A stretch of DNA of 64,000 nucleotides from Carposina sasakii (GCA_014607495.2 CP053148.1:868001-932000), one strand, 5' to 3'; shown: positions 12,385 through 24,330, counted from the stretch's first letter. Made by a program: numbers and translations. Notes: generated by a model not told the origin, from the sequence alone.

Positions 12385-12946
12385 AGGAGACTTGTGACAA
12401 TTTTTACTCAAACTAACATATCTCAAAAAAGAAAGATGCCACGATTATGAACCCTATATCTAAATGTAGCTCAATCCTTTTTCTTAAAAAAAAAGTCATC
12501 AAAGTTTATGAAAGTTGTAAGGTTTCTGATAGGTACCTCCAACACTCAAAATACTCCCCTTGTCACAACTCTCCGATGACCGAGGTAAGTTGTGACAGTT
12601 ATGTGGACTCAATTTGATAGATAAACGTACATGTAAAAACAAAACATACGTTTTCAGTCTGTCGTGTATAATTATAAGGCGTTCTGAAACAAATCAAAAA
12701 AGCGAATCTGCATAAATACGACATCAAACCCCAGGGCCAATAATATCATGATAAAAATGTCATTAAAAAAACTTTTATTCCTGTTTAATCTTTATATCAA
12801 TCTTAGGTTTAATAATTGACTAGAACAAATGAACAATAAACATACATATAAACAGAAAAAAAAACACATTTAAAAGGCATTTAGAATAAGCTAACAAGAA
12901 AATAAGCTAAAATAGGAGAGTTGTGACAACGTGTCACAAGTCTCCT
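12385..12946. mobile_element. Candidate MITE with AGGAGACTTGTGACA ends
   Basis: A perfect 15-bp inverted repeat bounds 562 bp. TTGTGACA and its complement recur inside (about 12559, 12590, 12918). The right end is itself a small palindrome. No clear target duplication. Confidence 0.5.
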
Positions 12947-13478
12947 AGGTGCCAAAAATCGTGACCTGGTCAGAATAATAATTCGTAGTTTCGAAACAAG
13001 ACGCCAACACAGCAAGACAATACTTATTTGATTCTGATTTGCAGAGCATTAGCTGCATACACTGTGCTGTCAAATGTCATTTTTAGAGTACTATCTTATT
13101 TTAGACCTAACAATTCTTATCGGTCGAGTTCCAGCAAATAAAGCTGCTAATAATGACACTAGTCGGTAAACATACTGTAAAAGTATTGAAAAATCTAATT
13201 GTTTATATCCTTTGCGCATTTGCAAGGAGTGCAATTTAAAGCACCAATTCAACGTAGGTAGTGTTCAATTTACATTATGGCGCATCGAAAGCCGTAATTG
13301 CATTTTTATGTTTCCAATGGAAAATACCATTTGTTGTGAACTCAATTGTAATTTTGTTTAAGTTATAGATTAAAAGCGCGTGGTTTATTTTCTCTTTTTG
13401 ACTATTGTTTACCACTGCGTCCTGATAATATGAGGTTAATCATCAATGAGGCTTTAGAAAGCACGCAATTTTTTGAAC

Positions 13479-13680
13479 GGCCATTAAGTGTGGTTGGTAG
13501 TGAGCCTGCCTGCGACGCTATAGGTCCTGGGTTCGAATCCCGGTAGTCGCAAACATTGATGTGATGAATATCGATGTTTGTTTTCGAGTCATAGATGTTT
13601 CTATACTTGTCTTTGTATTTTTATACCGTTCCTTAGTGCCCACGACACAAGACCTTAGGGATCATGTGTCAATATTTATT
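13479..13680 (+). mobile_element. tRNA-derived SINE, family T2
   Basis: Head with TGGTTGGTAGTGAGCC and B box GGGTTCGAATCC; body containing CGATGTTTGTTTTCGAGTC and ACAAGACCTTAGGGATC. Full-length reference for this family. Confidence 0.7.
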
Positions 13681-13684
13681 TATT

Positions 13685-13820
13685 AAATCGTTTATATAAA
13701 TATCTATTTATGTAAAAAAAATGATTTACTTTGTAGGTCTTTAAGGTGCGTAGCCCAGCCTTAAAGATCTACAAAGTAAATCATTTTTTTAACATAAATA
13801 GATATTTATATAAACGATTT
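13685..13820. repeat. Near-perfect 136-bp hairpin
   Basis: Arms of 62 bases (13685-13746 and 13759-13820) pair with two mismatches around a 12-base loop. It directly follows a SINE tail and carries no coding sequence. It could be a recent inverted duplication or a structured RNA precursor. Confidence 0.85.
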
Positions 13821-13927
13821 AGCGTCAGGGCCTCGTCCGTTAAATAGCAGGGTGTACGGGCGGGTGGGGTTGACTTTGGGGCCTAAGGAATTAGTCGAAC
13901 CCACTTACACCCTTTTGTATATATAAA

Positions 13928-14129
13928 CTAGTGGATGCCCACGACTCCATCCGCGTGGGAGGGCATTGCACCCATGCAAAGCCAGGGCGGGATGCTATAT
14001 TATAGCATATAGCCTTTCTCGATAAATAGGCTATCTACTTCTGAAAGAATTTTTTAAATCGCCTAGTATTTCCTGAGATTAGCGCGTTCAAACAATCAAA
14101 CTCTTCAGCTTTATAATATTACTATTAGA
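13928..14129 (-). mobile_element. Non-autonomous Helitron-like element
   Basis: Minus-strand copy of the family starting TC..TAATATTATAAAG with the AAGAGTTTG block. Ends at CTAG (13928-13931). Confidence 0.8.
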
Positions 14130-14337
14130 TGTGTGGTGTGCCAAGAGGGAACTTCCCCTTAACAGGTTTGGGAAGCGAGACGAAACGGGATCATTCTGCG
14201 CGTATCCGGATAGATTGCGGGTAAACTCTGCTATAGTTCTGTAAATTGACTACTCTACATATTTTCAGGTCAATTTTCAAGAATATCATGAATGTAGATA
14301 AAGCGAAAGAGTAGTGTCAAGATGTCATAGCAAATGG

Positions 14338-14404
14338 AGATCCGTGATCTCTGCCTACCCCTCCGGGAAAGAGGCATGATTTTTATGTATGTATGTATGT
14401 ATAT
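14338..14404 (+). repeat. D2-like tail
   Basis: ATCTCTGCCTACCCCTCCGG and a (TATG)n run. Confidence 0.5.
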
Positions 14405-14538
14405 TTTCAGGCAAGATAAATCTCTTGAGCCGATTATAACTACTAATTAAATTCTCTTATGATACCTATTTAGTATGACTCAGAAATCCCCATTAGATTG
14501 GTTACTGGTCGCTAGACTCATCATAATAAATTGCTTGC

Positions 14539-14610
14539 ACCTACGATTCATACCCAGGACCTATGGCATCGCAGTCAGAGTCACAACCAACTACGCCAAT
14601 CGGCCGTCCA
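14539..14610 (-). mobile_element. SINE T2 head fragment
   Basis: Inverted B-box region (ATACCCAGGACCTATGGC) and GGCCGTC start only. Confidence 0.55.
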
Positions 14611-14913
14611 ATGTACTACTAATTTTGAATGTAAAACATTGTAAAGATACTTAATTAAAAAGATCGTTGCCTCAATTTGCGATTAAAACAGAACAGACAC
14701 TTACCCAAAATAATTCAAAGTTAAAAAAACTTTCCAACAAGATATCGCTGTCCGAGATTATAAAGCGAACTGTCTAAAATTATTTAAAACTTTTCACAAG
14801 AACCTCCATACAGGCTATTCGATGAAATACACCCACAACAGATTATTTGAAACTTATGATAAAAACACACATTGCATGTAATCAATTTTAATTAACCATT
14901 AAAATTCGCACTG

Positions 14914-15123
14914 TTGATGATAAAACACAACGTTTACCTAAGTTATCAAGAAAAACACGGATCGAGTTGCACGAAAATAATATCTAATGTAAAAATAAAC
15001 GAAACTGTACAACTTGCTCCAAAATTAAAAGATCTGGACGTAAACAGAAGAACGCCAATAATCACACAAGACCGTTTATTCGAACTGCCTTTGCCAAAAA
15101 AACGGTGGCAGTTTAAAAAATAA
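14914..15123 (+). CDS. Possible small ORF or 3' exon, unrecognised
   Basis: A 69-codon frame rich in Lys, Asn and Thr ending PLPKKRWQFKK and a stop, followed by AT-rich sequence. It lies in a repeat-free stretch and its composition looks more protein-like than the AT-driven frames around it. There is no family match I can name and no clear splice or promoter signal. It may be chance. Confidence 0.2.
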   Translation: MMIKHNVYLSYQEKHGSSCTKIISNVKINETVQLAPKLKDLDVNRRTPIITQDRLFELPLPKKRWQFKK

Positions 15124-15177
15124 AAACAATTTTCTAATGCAAGTTCGGTGCATTTGAATTTAAAGTTGGATACGTAC

Positions 15178-15330
15178 CTGTATTTGCAGCCTGCATCGAG
15201 ACGAGCTCCACGTTCCGAGCGCGCGAAAATACTGAATTTCGTGGCCTTCCTTTGCCAGTTGGCGGGAGTCTGGGCTAGTGACGTGCTGCCTGCGAACAGC
15301 GATATCGACTGTCTTCCCGATGGCAGGGGC
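15178..15330 (-). CDS. Possible internal exon, unrecognised
   Basis: A GC-rich island in AT-rich surroundings. On the minus strand an acceptor (GATCTTATCAG) and a strong donor (ACAG|GTACGT) bracket a stretch with an open frame including FAGSTSLAQTPANW and RSERGARLDAGCKY. The plus strand is also open (LNFVAFLCQLAGVW). The product is unknown, and the strand itself is uncertain. Confidence 0.22.
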
Positions 15331-15749
15331 TGATAAGATCCCCTTTGACGGCACGCTTTGTGAAAACAGTATTTTTACAGAATAATTTCATGTCATATTA
15401 TGTGTTTCACGTGACTTAGGTACTGCCAAGTGCTAGTATAGTTCAAGTGTGTGTTATTTGATTATATATTTATAAAATGTATGAATACAATAGAAGATTT
15501 AATCTACTCACTAATAATAAGTTAATTTAAATTCATGTATGAAGCCTAAATGAAAACAAAGTATAAAAATGATAATTCTCTTTAGGTCTACATCAAATCA
15601 TAACGTTGAAGATATTTGTGTTATTCCTTATTGTAGGTTAGATAGGTACTTACCTAATGGTTAAAGACAGATATATAAATTTTACAAATTGAATACTGAA
15701 AAGATAATAAGTACTGAAAATATTAAGTACTGAACTATCTTATTGTAAA

Positions 15750-15919
15750 TCTGTTTTATAATAGCGTGTTTCCTAGGATTTACAATAAACTGCCTGCAAA
15801 ACTATGTAAGATTGATAATATATCTTTATTTAGGAGTCAGCTTACAGAGTTATTACTTAACGATGTATATTACTCTGTTAATGAATTTCTTTCTTCGAAA
15901 TTTGATAGAAAATTTATAT
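15750..15919 (+). pseudogene. Non-LTR retrotransposon RT C-terminal fragment
   Basis: An open stretch reads VFPRIYNKLPAKLCKID, LFRSQLTELLLND and YYSVNEFLSSKF before a stop. This is the C-terminal tail seen in Jockey/CR1-like reverse transcriptases. The rest of the RT is missing; the AT-rich sequence to about 16190 may be its 3' UTR. Confidence 0.6.
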
Positions 15920-16194
15920 GAAATTGTGGACATGCCTATTATGTATTGAATTAGTATATTTCTATTATTATTGATTGGTAAATTTACATTTTGATATTGA
16001 CATTGAAATAGTAGTTATTGACATAGTGTATTTCTGTTCTTATTTATTGTTAAATTGTCATTTTTTATTGGAAGTTATTACAACTGATTAATGCCTGCTT
16101 GATGTTGAATTGTATGGAATAAAAATTTGTATGTCAGATATGACGAAATATGTAGAACGCTTGCTGTAAATACAAATAATAACATGTATATATA

Positions 16195-17031
16195 TGTCGT
16201 GGCCATATCGTAGAATTGATCATTTCATGAAATGGTCGAGCATTTCATGAAATGGTCGCATTTCATGAAAAGTACAACTGTCTATTGGCCACATCATGAT
16301 ATGGTTTGGGCAGATCGATGATTAAAAATCGTTTCTCGATATGGGCAACTAAACGCCCGATCATTTCATGAAGTGGTCAAGATTATTGATCATATCGTAA
16401 AATAGTTACATGAATCACCGGTAGAGGCGCTGCGCGCGTTTTATTTATGTGTGAAGATGGCGGATTTTTCTTTTTAGGTTATAAAACAAATTAAAGAGAG
16501 TAGGGTGACTATGCAGAAGAAGTTCACGGATAGTGTGTTATATTGTATAATGTATATTAGACTTAATGGTGGTTTATAATAATATTGTTAAACAAAAACC
16601 TTAGATTACGATAGGTTAGGTTAGGTTAGACTATGACAAATGACGCACGAGCCGAGCGAGCGGAGCGAGCGTGCCCAGGCAGCGTCCGGCGATGTGCCAG
16701 ATGCGAATCGCTTTTGTAAAGTCTTTTATGTTTTTAAATATTATATTGTGAAAATATCACATAAATAATAGCAAAAAAAATCATACCATCATACCTTATG
16801 GTATACTTATATATGGTGTACGGTATATATTATTTATATAAGCTCTTACCACATTCGGATTTTATGGACACCCTGTTAATACGATTTGGCCAAACGTGGA
16901 TGACAAAATCGTGAAATGTAGACGATTTAACGATCTGGTCAAATTGAATTGGCCACTTCATGAAATGCGACCACTTCATGAAATGCTCGACCATTTCATG
17001 AAATGATCAATTTAACAATATGGCCACGACA
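16195..17031. mobile_element. Non-autonomous TIR element with repeated CATTTCATGAAATGGTCG motif
   Basis: Inverted ends of about 76 bp start TGTCGTGGCCATAT and contain two to three copies each of CATTTCATGAAATGGTCG. TATA flanks both sides (16191-16194, 17032-17035). The interior has short GC-rich blocks but no long frame. Probably mobilised in trans. Confidence 0.8.
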
Positions 17032-17035
17032 TATA

Positions 17036-18950
17036 CACATATTTGAGCAAATAAACATATTGATTGATTGATTGATTGATTATTTATTTACCCTGGTGCG
17101 TATTCAATAAAACTAAATGTTACGAAATAGCAATACAAGAAAGTCAAGAAACTCATCGCAACATATCTCACAGTAGCATTTAGAGAAGTAAAACATTTCT
17201 CTCCTCGACACCGTACATCACTTACTCGCATTAAATATTCAGATAGGAGGAAAACGCGCATCACTAGTAATAAAACTCCTTTTCACAACATGCAGAAAAC
17301 GTCGACAAGATCAGCCCTACAATAGACATGCGCAGAGGCGCCTAAATAGTCGGCCCAGGGCTCACGCTGATTGATTCCCAACTTGCGCGCAGGTTAACTC
17401 ACGTGCCTTAAGTAACGCACTGCCAAAATCACAAGACACCCCTCCCCCCTCCAAAAATGCCCACCTGTTTCCCCCCTAAGAGGTGTCCCATATAGAGACC
17501 ACGTTCAACTGGTCGCTGCTGTCTGGAGTGACATTTAAAATTGGAAGTTTCGAAATTCGAAGCGCTATTCAAACTTTTTTCTCGTTGATTGTTGAACAAA
17601 AAGGATTTATTTTACGTCACGCGAAGATATAAATTAGAGATGCGTAGGTGGAAAAATTGTTACGGCACGCATTACGTTTATTGTGTGTAAATGTGAATAC
17701 TTTTTAGGGTCCCCTAAACTGGTGAATACGGAATCGTAAAATTGAGGCGGAGATTTACGAGCACTTTTGAATGTATTGACTGTCGATAACGTTCAAGTCA
17801 CAATAAAAAACATAATTTAAAAAATCCAAAATACATAATAAAAAATCTGAAAAGAAAAAACAAGCACTTAGATGTCCGGTGGTCTAAAATTCTATAATAT
17901 TATTATGGAATGAATACTATTGAAGAACATTTAAATATTTTCTAATGATCGTAACATAACAACTGAACAGCCAGGATCCATGGATTTTTTAAATTATGTT
18001 TCTTTATTTTATGCTTTTTTGTTATGAGTACCCAGCTACTAATAAGTACGCTTCAAGAAACATGCTCAACATGCTCGGCAGCTTTCGTCTTGCTGCTGTC
18101 TAAAAACTTATATGTGATTTTCAATTGATATTAGATCCTAAACGGTTGGTCGAATCGAAATATGTTGTGAGAAACCTAAAAATGATTTATAAGTACCTAT
18201 TCAACGATACCCCACTCAATATAGTTTGTCGACTTAATTTTTTTTTCATTTTCACAAAATGGCGCCCAGTAGTCGCCATATTGGATTGTCACTAACGTCA
18301 TGTCTTTAGTGACACTCGCCGGACTAAGAGGAATCGATTGACGTATGAATCATAAAAATCGGCCGAGGCGTTTGGTCTGTGTAGTGCTTCAAAGGAACAT
18401 ACAAACATACATACATACATACGCTGTTAAACACAATACCACTCCTTTGCGTCCTACACTCCTAGGTATTACAAAAAAAATTGTGTGTATGAACTTAACG
18501 AAATTAATCAATTTGTTAAAGTCACCGAGAATTACTCGAATTTATTAAAATCTTTTAAAACATGAATAGATCGTACTGAATAGTTATGAATATAATTAAG
18601 AAATTTATTCATATTGACCTGATATTAATTTTTTTACTAAATGTCTGATAAAAAGTTACCAGTATACTTACTTTTTTGCTTTCTTTGCCTTCAAGCTACG
18701 TAAAAAATAATGTTACCATATCCTGTACTATAATTCACATTTTCTCAGTAAGTAGGTATTTCACAAAAAAATTAAATTATATAACGGATCTATAAAATTA
18801 TATATCAGCTAAAATGCACCAACTCACGCTTGGCCAGTTAAATGGCGGGAATCCCAGGCTCTGTGTACAGAGCAGAGTTTTCTAAATATCTCGTCAGGGA
18901 CGAGTTCGTACAATATTATTTATCTGTGGTGGCAAGGGGTGGCTCGAGTG
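17036..18950. other. No gene proven; repeat-poor stretch with a GC-richer block
   Basis: 17100-17700 has no known repeat and is GC-richer, with a CCCC-rich segment near 17450. It could be a promoter or enhancer, but no defining element is visible. A (CATA)n run lies near 18400. Confidence 0.35.
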
Positions 18951-19079
18951 TCATTATAATTGAATGGGGTAGCGTTCTCCTTTTTTAATCCGTTTTAGCA
19001 AAGAAACTCTCTTTTGTTTTAGCTGTAACAGCCAATTTTCATACTGGATATCAAAAAGAAAGTGCGAGTATTGATTCGA

Positions 19080-19250
19080 ATGGAGAGCCGGCCTCGGCAA
19101 GCGTAGCGTTGGACGCCCTTCGGCCAGATGGACCGATGACTTGAAGAGGGCGGCTGGTAGCAACTGGATCGTTAGTTCGAGCCTTGTGGCGTGCTCTGGG
19201 GGAGGCCTACATCCAGCAGTGAACTGCGATATTATAGGCTGACGATGATC
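19080..19250 (+). pseudogene. RTE-type LINE C-terminal fragment
   Basis: The plus strand reads GKRSVGRPSARWTDDLKRAAGSNW, shown here as two blocks (GKRSVGRPSARW and TDDLKRAAGSNW), then loses frame before a GGCCTACATCCAGCAGTG end and a GACGATGAT tail. Confidence 0.65.
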
Positions 19251-19366
19251 TCTCAAGCTAGGTATTGTATAGCAATCAAGTCTGTTTTATGCGAAATAGT
19301 AGTTCAGCGGTGTATTTTTCTATAAAATATAAAAATAACTGAGTATAAAAATTTTAACGTTTGTTT

Positions 19367-19521
19367 CTCCTTCCGTGCATGTCGTAAGAGTCGGCTAAGG
19401 AACTCGGGAGCGTTTCCTCAGGCGATAGTTCGCTTATCTTAACTTTTCCCTGATCTTTTACATCTAGTCCCACTATTCTATCTTTGGCTATGGGATTTTT
19501 TACGTGATTTTGCAGATCTGG
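19367..19521 (+). repeat. D1 copy
   Basis: CTTCCGTGCATGTCGTAAGA to TTTTGCAGATCTGG. Confidence 0.6.
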
Positions 19522-19989
19522 TTAGTCCATTTCGGGAAAACAGCCCGTCTGTAAGTTAACTGAATGTATATAGAGCGACAGACACTCGGAAAATGATATC
19601 AACAAGTTTCAAAATGATGTATGGATCTTAGCAAATGGTCCTAGAGTCATCAATTAGATCAGTAGTCACCGAAATTGATTTATATCTAATTTAATCTACC
19701 TTATAACGGGGGGCCTGTAACCGTGGAATCTAAGACAAATATAAAATTTATTGAAATAGAAATTATTAGCCTGTGCCTACAAACGAGGATTGATGTAGGC
19801 AGGTTAGACAAGGACTCAGAAATCAAGAAATGAAATCAACAAATGAAATCAATTATTCGACATGAAAGCTTAAAGGAACGACCGCGGTCAGAAAATATCT
19901 ACCAGTTTTCAAATTACATTACTTCAATTACACTACATCATTTTAATTAGAGTCTTTCACTAAAATTCCCTAAAATAAAACAAGTGTAT

Positions 19990-20047
19990 GCGAGGTGGAC
20001 GGCGTCGGTTGGATGCAGGCTGCTTCCGACTGGTCGGAGTGGAACTT
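19990..20047 (+). pseudogene. Small RTE C-terminal fragment
   Basis: GTCGGTTGGATGCAGGCTGC encodes the VGWMQAASDWSEW block of the family; both sides are lost. Confidence 0.5.
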
Positions 20048-21172
20048 AGTTACGCTTTTTAAAATAATACTATTATTTTTAACATGTCGATTGATAGAAA
20101 AATTTACTTGATATTTATAAATAGGCATTTTTGTGTAATTTCAATTTATATTCCCCGTTAATCACTATTGGGGTTCTTTCGGCAGCCTTCACAGAGAAGG
20201 GATGGAGCCGTTTCACGTAACGAAATTATTCAAGGGAAATGTTAAATAATAAATATAACGGATATAAATTGGGAAACATTTATCGTGAGACTTCGATAAC
20301 TCAAGGGCAGGGTATATACACAGTACAGGAGGGCAATTTTATTGTGCTTGTCACTTGATTCCCATGGAGAGTTGACGTCAGCCACGCAGTAGTAGAAGCC
20401 TTAACATTATTATTCCAAATACTTCATATTGAGACTTTAAAAAGCATGTTGCTCCAACGATACAATAAATTAATTAATGACGGATCAATGAGAATGCATG
20501 AACGAATATTCGTCGGTTGTTTAGAAATTTTTCGTACTTATCTGGAAAAACAAACATCAGATTTTGTGGTTAAAATTTTGTGGGTAACTTCTTTAAAGCG
20601 GGCTATGTTCATAACTTTTCGCTCAACATACCCTTCTGTTACACCCTGTTTGTACGTCCAAGCTATCTGGTACTAAAGTCATAACTAAGAATAACCACTG
20701 TACTTGTACCTCCATTGGTACTATTATAGCAGTAGATGGATATTAAAATACAAAGTGTTGTTAATGAATACGAGCAACGACTTTGTTGCTCTAATGTTGA
20801 CATTGCCATGCATTGCCAACATAACGTTTCGTGCTTTTCCGGTCCGGCAGAGGGAAGCGAAAAATAGAATTGTATGTTATGTACAAATTTTATAATGGAT
20901 TGGCTATATTTTATTTTTATTTTATTTTATTTTACAATTTCAGGAATACCAACAGCTATTTATAATTATAGTTAAAATTGTAGAAACATAAAGCCAATAA
21001 CAGGTCCACACTTATAGAAGCATTATCAGAGCTAATCAGATACTAATGCGCACACAATTTTATCAGAGTTTCACAAAACCTAACAAGCTTATCAATAACA
21101 AACATAATAAAAAAAAACAATTTAGGTACTAGATACTCGTAAAATCTAGGTAACTACTAACTTATTGACGGA
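20048..21172. other. No gene seen
   Basis: AT-rich. The short frames here show no family features. Confidence 0.5.
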
Positions 21173-21350
21173 AAAAAATTTCACTAAGCACACGCCTCAC
21201 TATGTTAAAACTGGCATTGAAGAGATCAAGCTCTACGCCTTTACAAAGTTCATTGAAGTTATTACCTGCTCGCAAAAGGAATGTATTCTGACGATATTTC
21301 GTCGCTGCAAGAGGAACAGAAAGTGTATTGTTGTGTCGAAGAGTTCAAAT
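21173..21350 (-). pseudogene. Non-LTR retrotransposon RT C-terminal fragment
   Basis: The minus strand is open for LAATKYRQNTFLLRAGNNFN followed by ELCKGVELDLFNASF and a stop, the typical end of a LINE reverse transcriptase. It is not the same subfamily as the 15750 fragment. Confidence 0.5.
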
Positions 21351-21694
21351 ATATAAATATAAATTTCAATTCGGTTCATTTTAATTTTAATGAGTTATTT
21401 ATCTTTCTTATTTGTTTGTAATTACTGTCAGTCAAACCCCACCCCTGGGTTGTCGCATGTAGGTAAAATCCAGTACATATGAATCTAATAATATAATTAT
21501 TATAGATGGTGCAGTGAAAGGGGCATGTCGAGCGTTACTCCTCATACTCTCTACAAAAACAAACTAGTGATCTCGTGTCTCGAATGTTCTCTACAGTGGA
21601 TTATTTAAAACACCACGGAAATAGTAATTTTAAATGACATAAAATATACATACATTGGTTAACCAGAACTATGTTTAGCATAGATTTAAAAAAT

Positions 21695-21808
21695 CATTGT
21701 CAGCTCGTCGCCTGTAAGAACGTCCCTGAGTTACTTAGTCGACTCTTTCGACATGCACGGAAAGAGATGCAAATGCATTCTAGTGAAACCCCGAATCAGC
21801 GAAGAACC
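21695..21808 (-). repeat. D1 copy
   Basis: Inverted copy with CATTCTAGTGAAACCCCG at its outer end. Confidence 0.6.
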
Positions 21809-22006
21809 TTCTATTTATTTATATCATAGTATTGAAATGTATCACGTGGTACACAAATCGTTAGTCATTTAAGTATAGATTACCTCTAATCAGCTCTGCA
21901 CAAATATGTCCGCCATTACTGCAGCGTGCACAGATAATGTAAACATGAACTTCACGAAAACCGTTCATAATGAGTACAAATATGCACTTTTGGGTATTTA
22001 ATAACA

Positions 22007-22110
22007 CTAGTGGACGCAAGCGACTACGTCAACTGATATTTTTATTCCACTTAGGGTAAAATTTTCACATAAGTTTTTTGAAAGGCGTGTTTATTTATTA
22101 TCTATAAGTT
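22007..22110 (-). mobile_element. Degenerate Helitron 3' end
   Basis: CTAG|TGGACGCAAGCGACTACG keeps the terminus in decayed form. The 5' end is not recognisable. Confidence 0.5.
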
Positions 22111-22243
22111 GAAAACATAAGTATCAAGGTCTTGACTTTGAAATGAACATAGTTTTCTTACAAACTTTCATTTTTTACTCCATTACTTAGAACTCTTTTT
22201 CGCTTTAAAAAGTAGCCTATCAGTTCATTAATAACATAAGATC

Positions 22244-22570
22244 TCCGATCGTATTTCGGCCAAGGCGACCAATCTCTACGGAGATCAGCCTGATACGAGT
22301 ACGTAGGAGATATTATAGTGCACAAGTGTATGCGTCAATACAGATGCACTCTCTATTCCGTCACTCTCATAGTCCGATGAGACGGAAAGCCGACATGACC
22401 GGAGAGAGATCAGGCGCAGGACCAACAGTTTTACGTGCTTTCCGAGACACGAGCTAAGTGACAATTTTACAATATTAAAATAAATTCATTGATACAGGCC
22501 CGTGACAGGGATCGAACTTACGCCTCCCGCTTGGAAGGTGCACGTCTTAACCACTGGGCTACGAGTATCG
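22244..22570 (-). mobile_element. tRNA-headed SINE, family T3
   Basis: The minus strand begins with a tRNA-like head (TAGCCCAGTGGTTAAGACG, GTTCGATCCCT) and continues into a ~250-base body with ACGTAAAACTGTTGGTCC. Its partner lies at 25128. Confidence 0.7.
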
Positions 22571-23066
22571 CCGCTTTCAGTTCATTAGTTTAGGCGTGAT
22601 TGAGGCATAATCAAAGTCCACGCTACATCTTCTACAACAATTACTAAAAAAAACCTACCGATCGGTCTCAAAAGCACACATTACCAATCAGCAATTTCCT
22701 CTCATCCAACAAGCACAGCGGCCATGTTTTCGTGATGTATCACCTGTCCAAATATTATTATTTTTGTGGGAAACTGTAATCATTCTTGTTTAATGGAAGA
22801 AAATGGAATTCATCACGGGTCTCCGCCGCGATCCATCACGCCCCGGGAAAAAATATCCCGGGAACATGACACGGACTTTGTAACGATGTCGATAATTGCC
22901 CGGGTTTTATTTATGCTACTGCGATGGTTTCTAAGTGGTTTCGATCGGTATAACGTGAGAATTTTTTCGTCGAAATTTGGATTCGCTGATGTAGTCTGTT
23001 ACCACGTGGTCCTGATTCGTAGTGTGCTACGGACTACGAACTTGCTACGACAGGACTAATATCTAC

Positions 23067-23148
23067 GTCATAAAACAAAGTCGCTTCCCGATGTCTGCGG
23101 TTTTTTAAATATATTCATGAGGAAGGTTTATATGTTTTACTGGCGACT
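23067..23148 (+). mobile_element. Helitron 5' fragment, second family
   Basis: CATAAAACAAAGTCGCTTCC followed by GAGGAAGGTTTATATG matches the first half of the 11131 copy. No 3' end. Confidence 0.5.
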
Positions 23149-23304
23149 CAGCCGGTATCTATTCATCTGCATGTTTTTATAGATGAATTTACAATTTTAC
23201 AACTTGATTTTAATTGTTACTATCTAGACTGATTTAACTTTTCAGATTCAGATTCAGATAATTTATTTGCATAAATATGGGTACATAATAAAGATAAAAT
23301 CATT

Positions 23305-23412
23305 GAAAATTACTCAGTGGTAAGAGCACTGGCACGCGGGATGCACAGGTCGTGGGTTCGATTCCCACCCGGGTGAGGATTTTTTTCCATTTCTTTATTA
23401 ATAATTTTATAA
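23305..23412 (+). mobile_element. tRNA-derived SINE, family T1
   Basis: Head starts at CTCAGTGGTAAGAGC; B box GGTTCGATTCC; same tail as the 1831 copy. The first bases of the head are lost. Confidence 0.75.
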
Positions 23413-23589
23413 TGAAAATTTAGTTAATATTTTGCCATTGATTGGCATGCAAATGTTAGTGGGTTAATATAGATATTGTTATCACAAGTTAATGTTAGTA
23501 GCCAACCATCACATAAATAAAATAATAATAATCAAATAAAATAAATGTCAACACTTTTTACAATTACAAATCTTTAGCCAATTTAGCAA

Positions 23590-24330
23590 TCAAGAATTCC
23601 TCAGTCGAGTTGTAGGCACCATCAACCAAGAGCTTGTAAAGCTCTTATGTTCAAAATATGTTAATGTCATCAGTCCTGCATATGTCACTTGGTAATTTAT
23701 TAAATACTCTAGGAGACATACCAAATACGCTTTTGTTATAGAGAACTGTTTTGCATAATGGCATACAAATTTTGCAATCACTATGTTTTCCTCTCAGTTT
23801 TTCAAATTGATCGATATTAACATTAACTTATAGAGCAATGTTATATATGTACATACATGGAACAGTTAGTATTTTTAATCTTTTAAAATGTGGCTGACAA
23901 CTATCGGTTTGCTTAATGTTTACAATAGCTCTAATGCATCTCTTTTGCGCTTTGAATGCCATTTCTTTATGGGTTGATTTACCCCAGAAGATGATACCAT
24001 ACCTCAGACAAGAAGCAGCATGTGCATGGTAGGCCGTAAGTACCGCAGATTGGTTCACCACTTTTGAAAGTAGGCGTAGTGCATAAGAAAAGGAGTTAAC
24101 TTTAGAGGTAAGTTTTTCAACGTGTGCTTTCCAGTCTAAATTATTGTCTATCTCTATATAAGCCTAAGAATTTAGTCAATTTTATGTCGTTGATTTTAAC
24201 TTCGTCGTTTAATTTAAATAGAGCTTATAAGAAAGCTATTCTAAGTTCTCGGAATTGTTAATTTCAAGCCCATTAAACTGAGACAGTTTTTCCTTCAAAC
24301 TATGACGTCGCAGAGAAGGTCTCTTTACAT
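23590..24330 (-). pseudogene. Non-LTR retrotransposon RT fragment, frameshifted
   Basis: Minus strand, in pieces: LTKFLGLYIE..NLDWKAHVEKL, KVNSFSYALRLLSK, AASCLRYGIIFWGKS, AQKRCIRAIV, then SPRVFNKLPSDIC and a tail like the 15750 fragment. These are the last RT motifs and thumb of a Jockey/CR1-like LINE. Several frameshifts and stops make it dead. Confidence 0.7.

Noticed and set aside
13685..13820. Transcription terminator
   Set aside because: The arms are far too long for a terminator, and there is no adjacent gene in a eukaryotic context.
16613..16630. (TTAGG)3-like run resembling the insect telomere repeat
   Set aside because: Only about three units, inside a non-autonomous transposon; too short for an interstitial telomere.
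22766..23059. 97-codon frame as a gene
   Set aside because: No recognisable domain, no splice or promoter context, and bordered by Helitron and SINE pieces.
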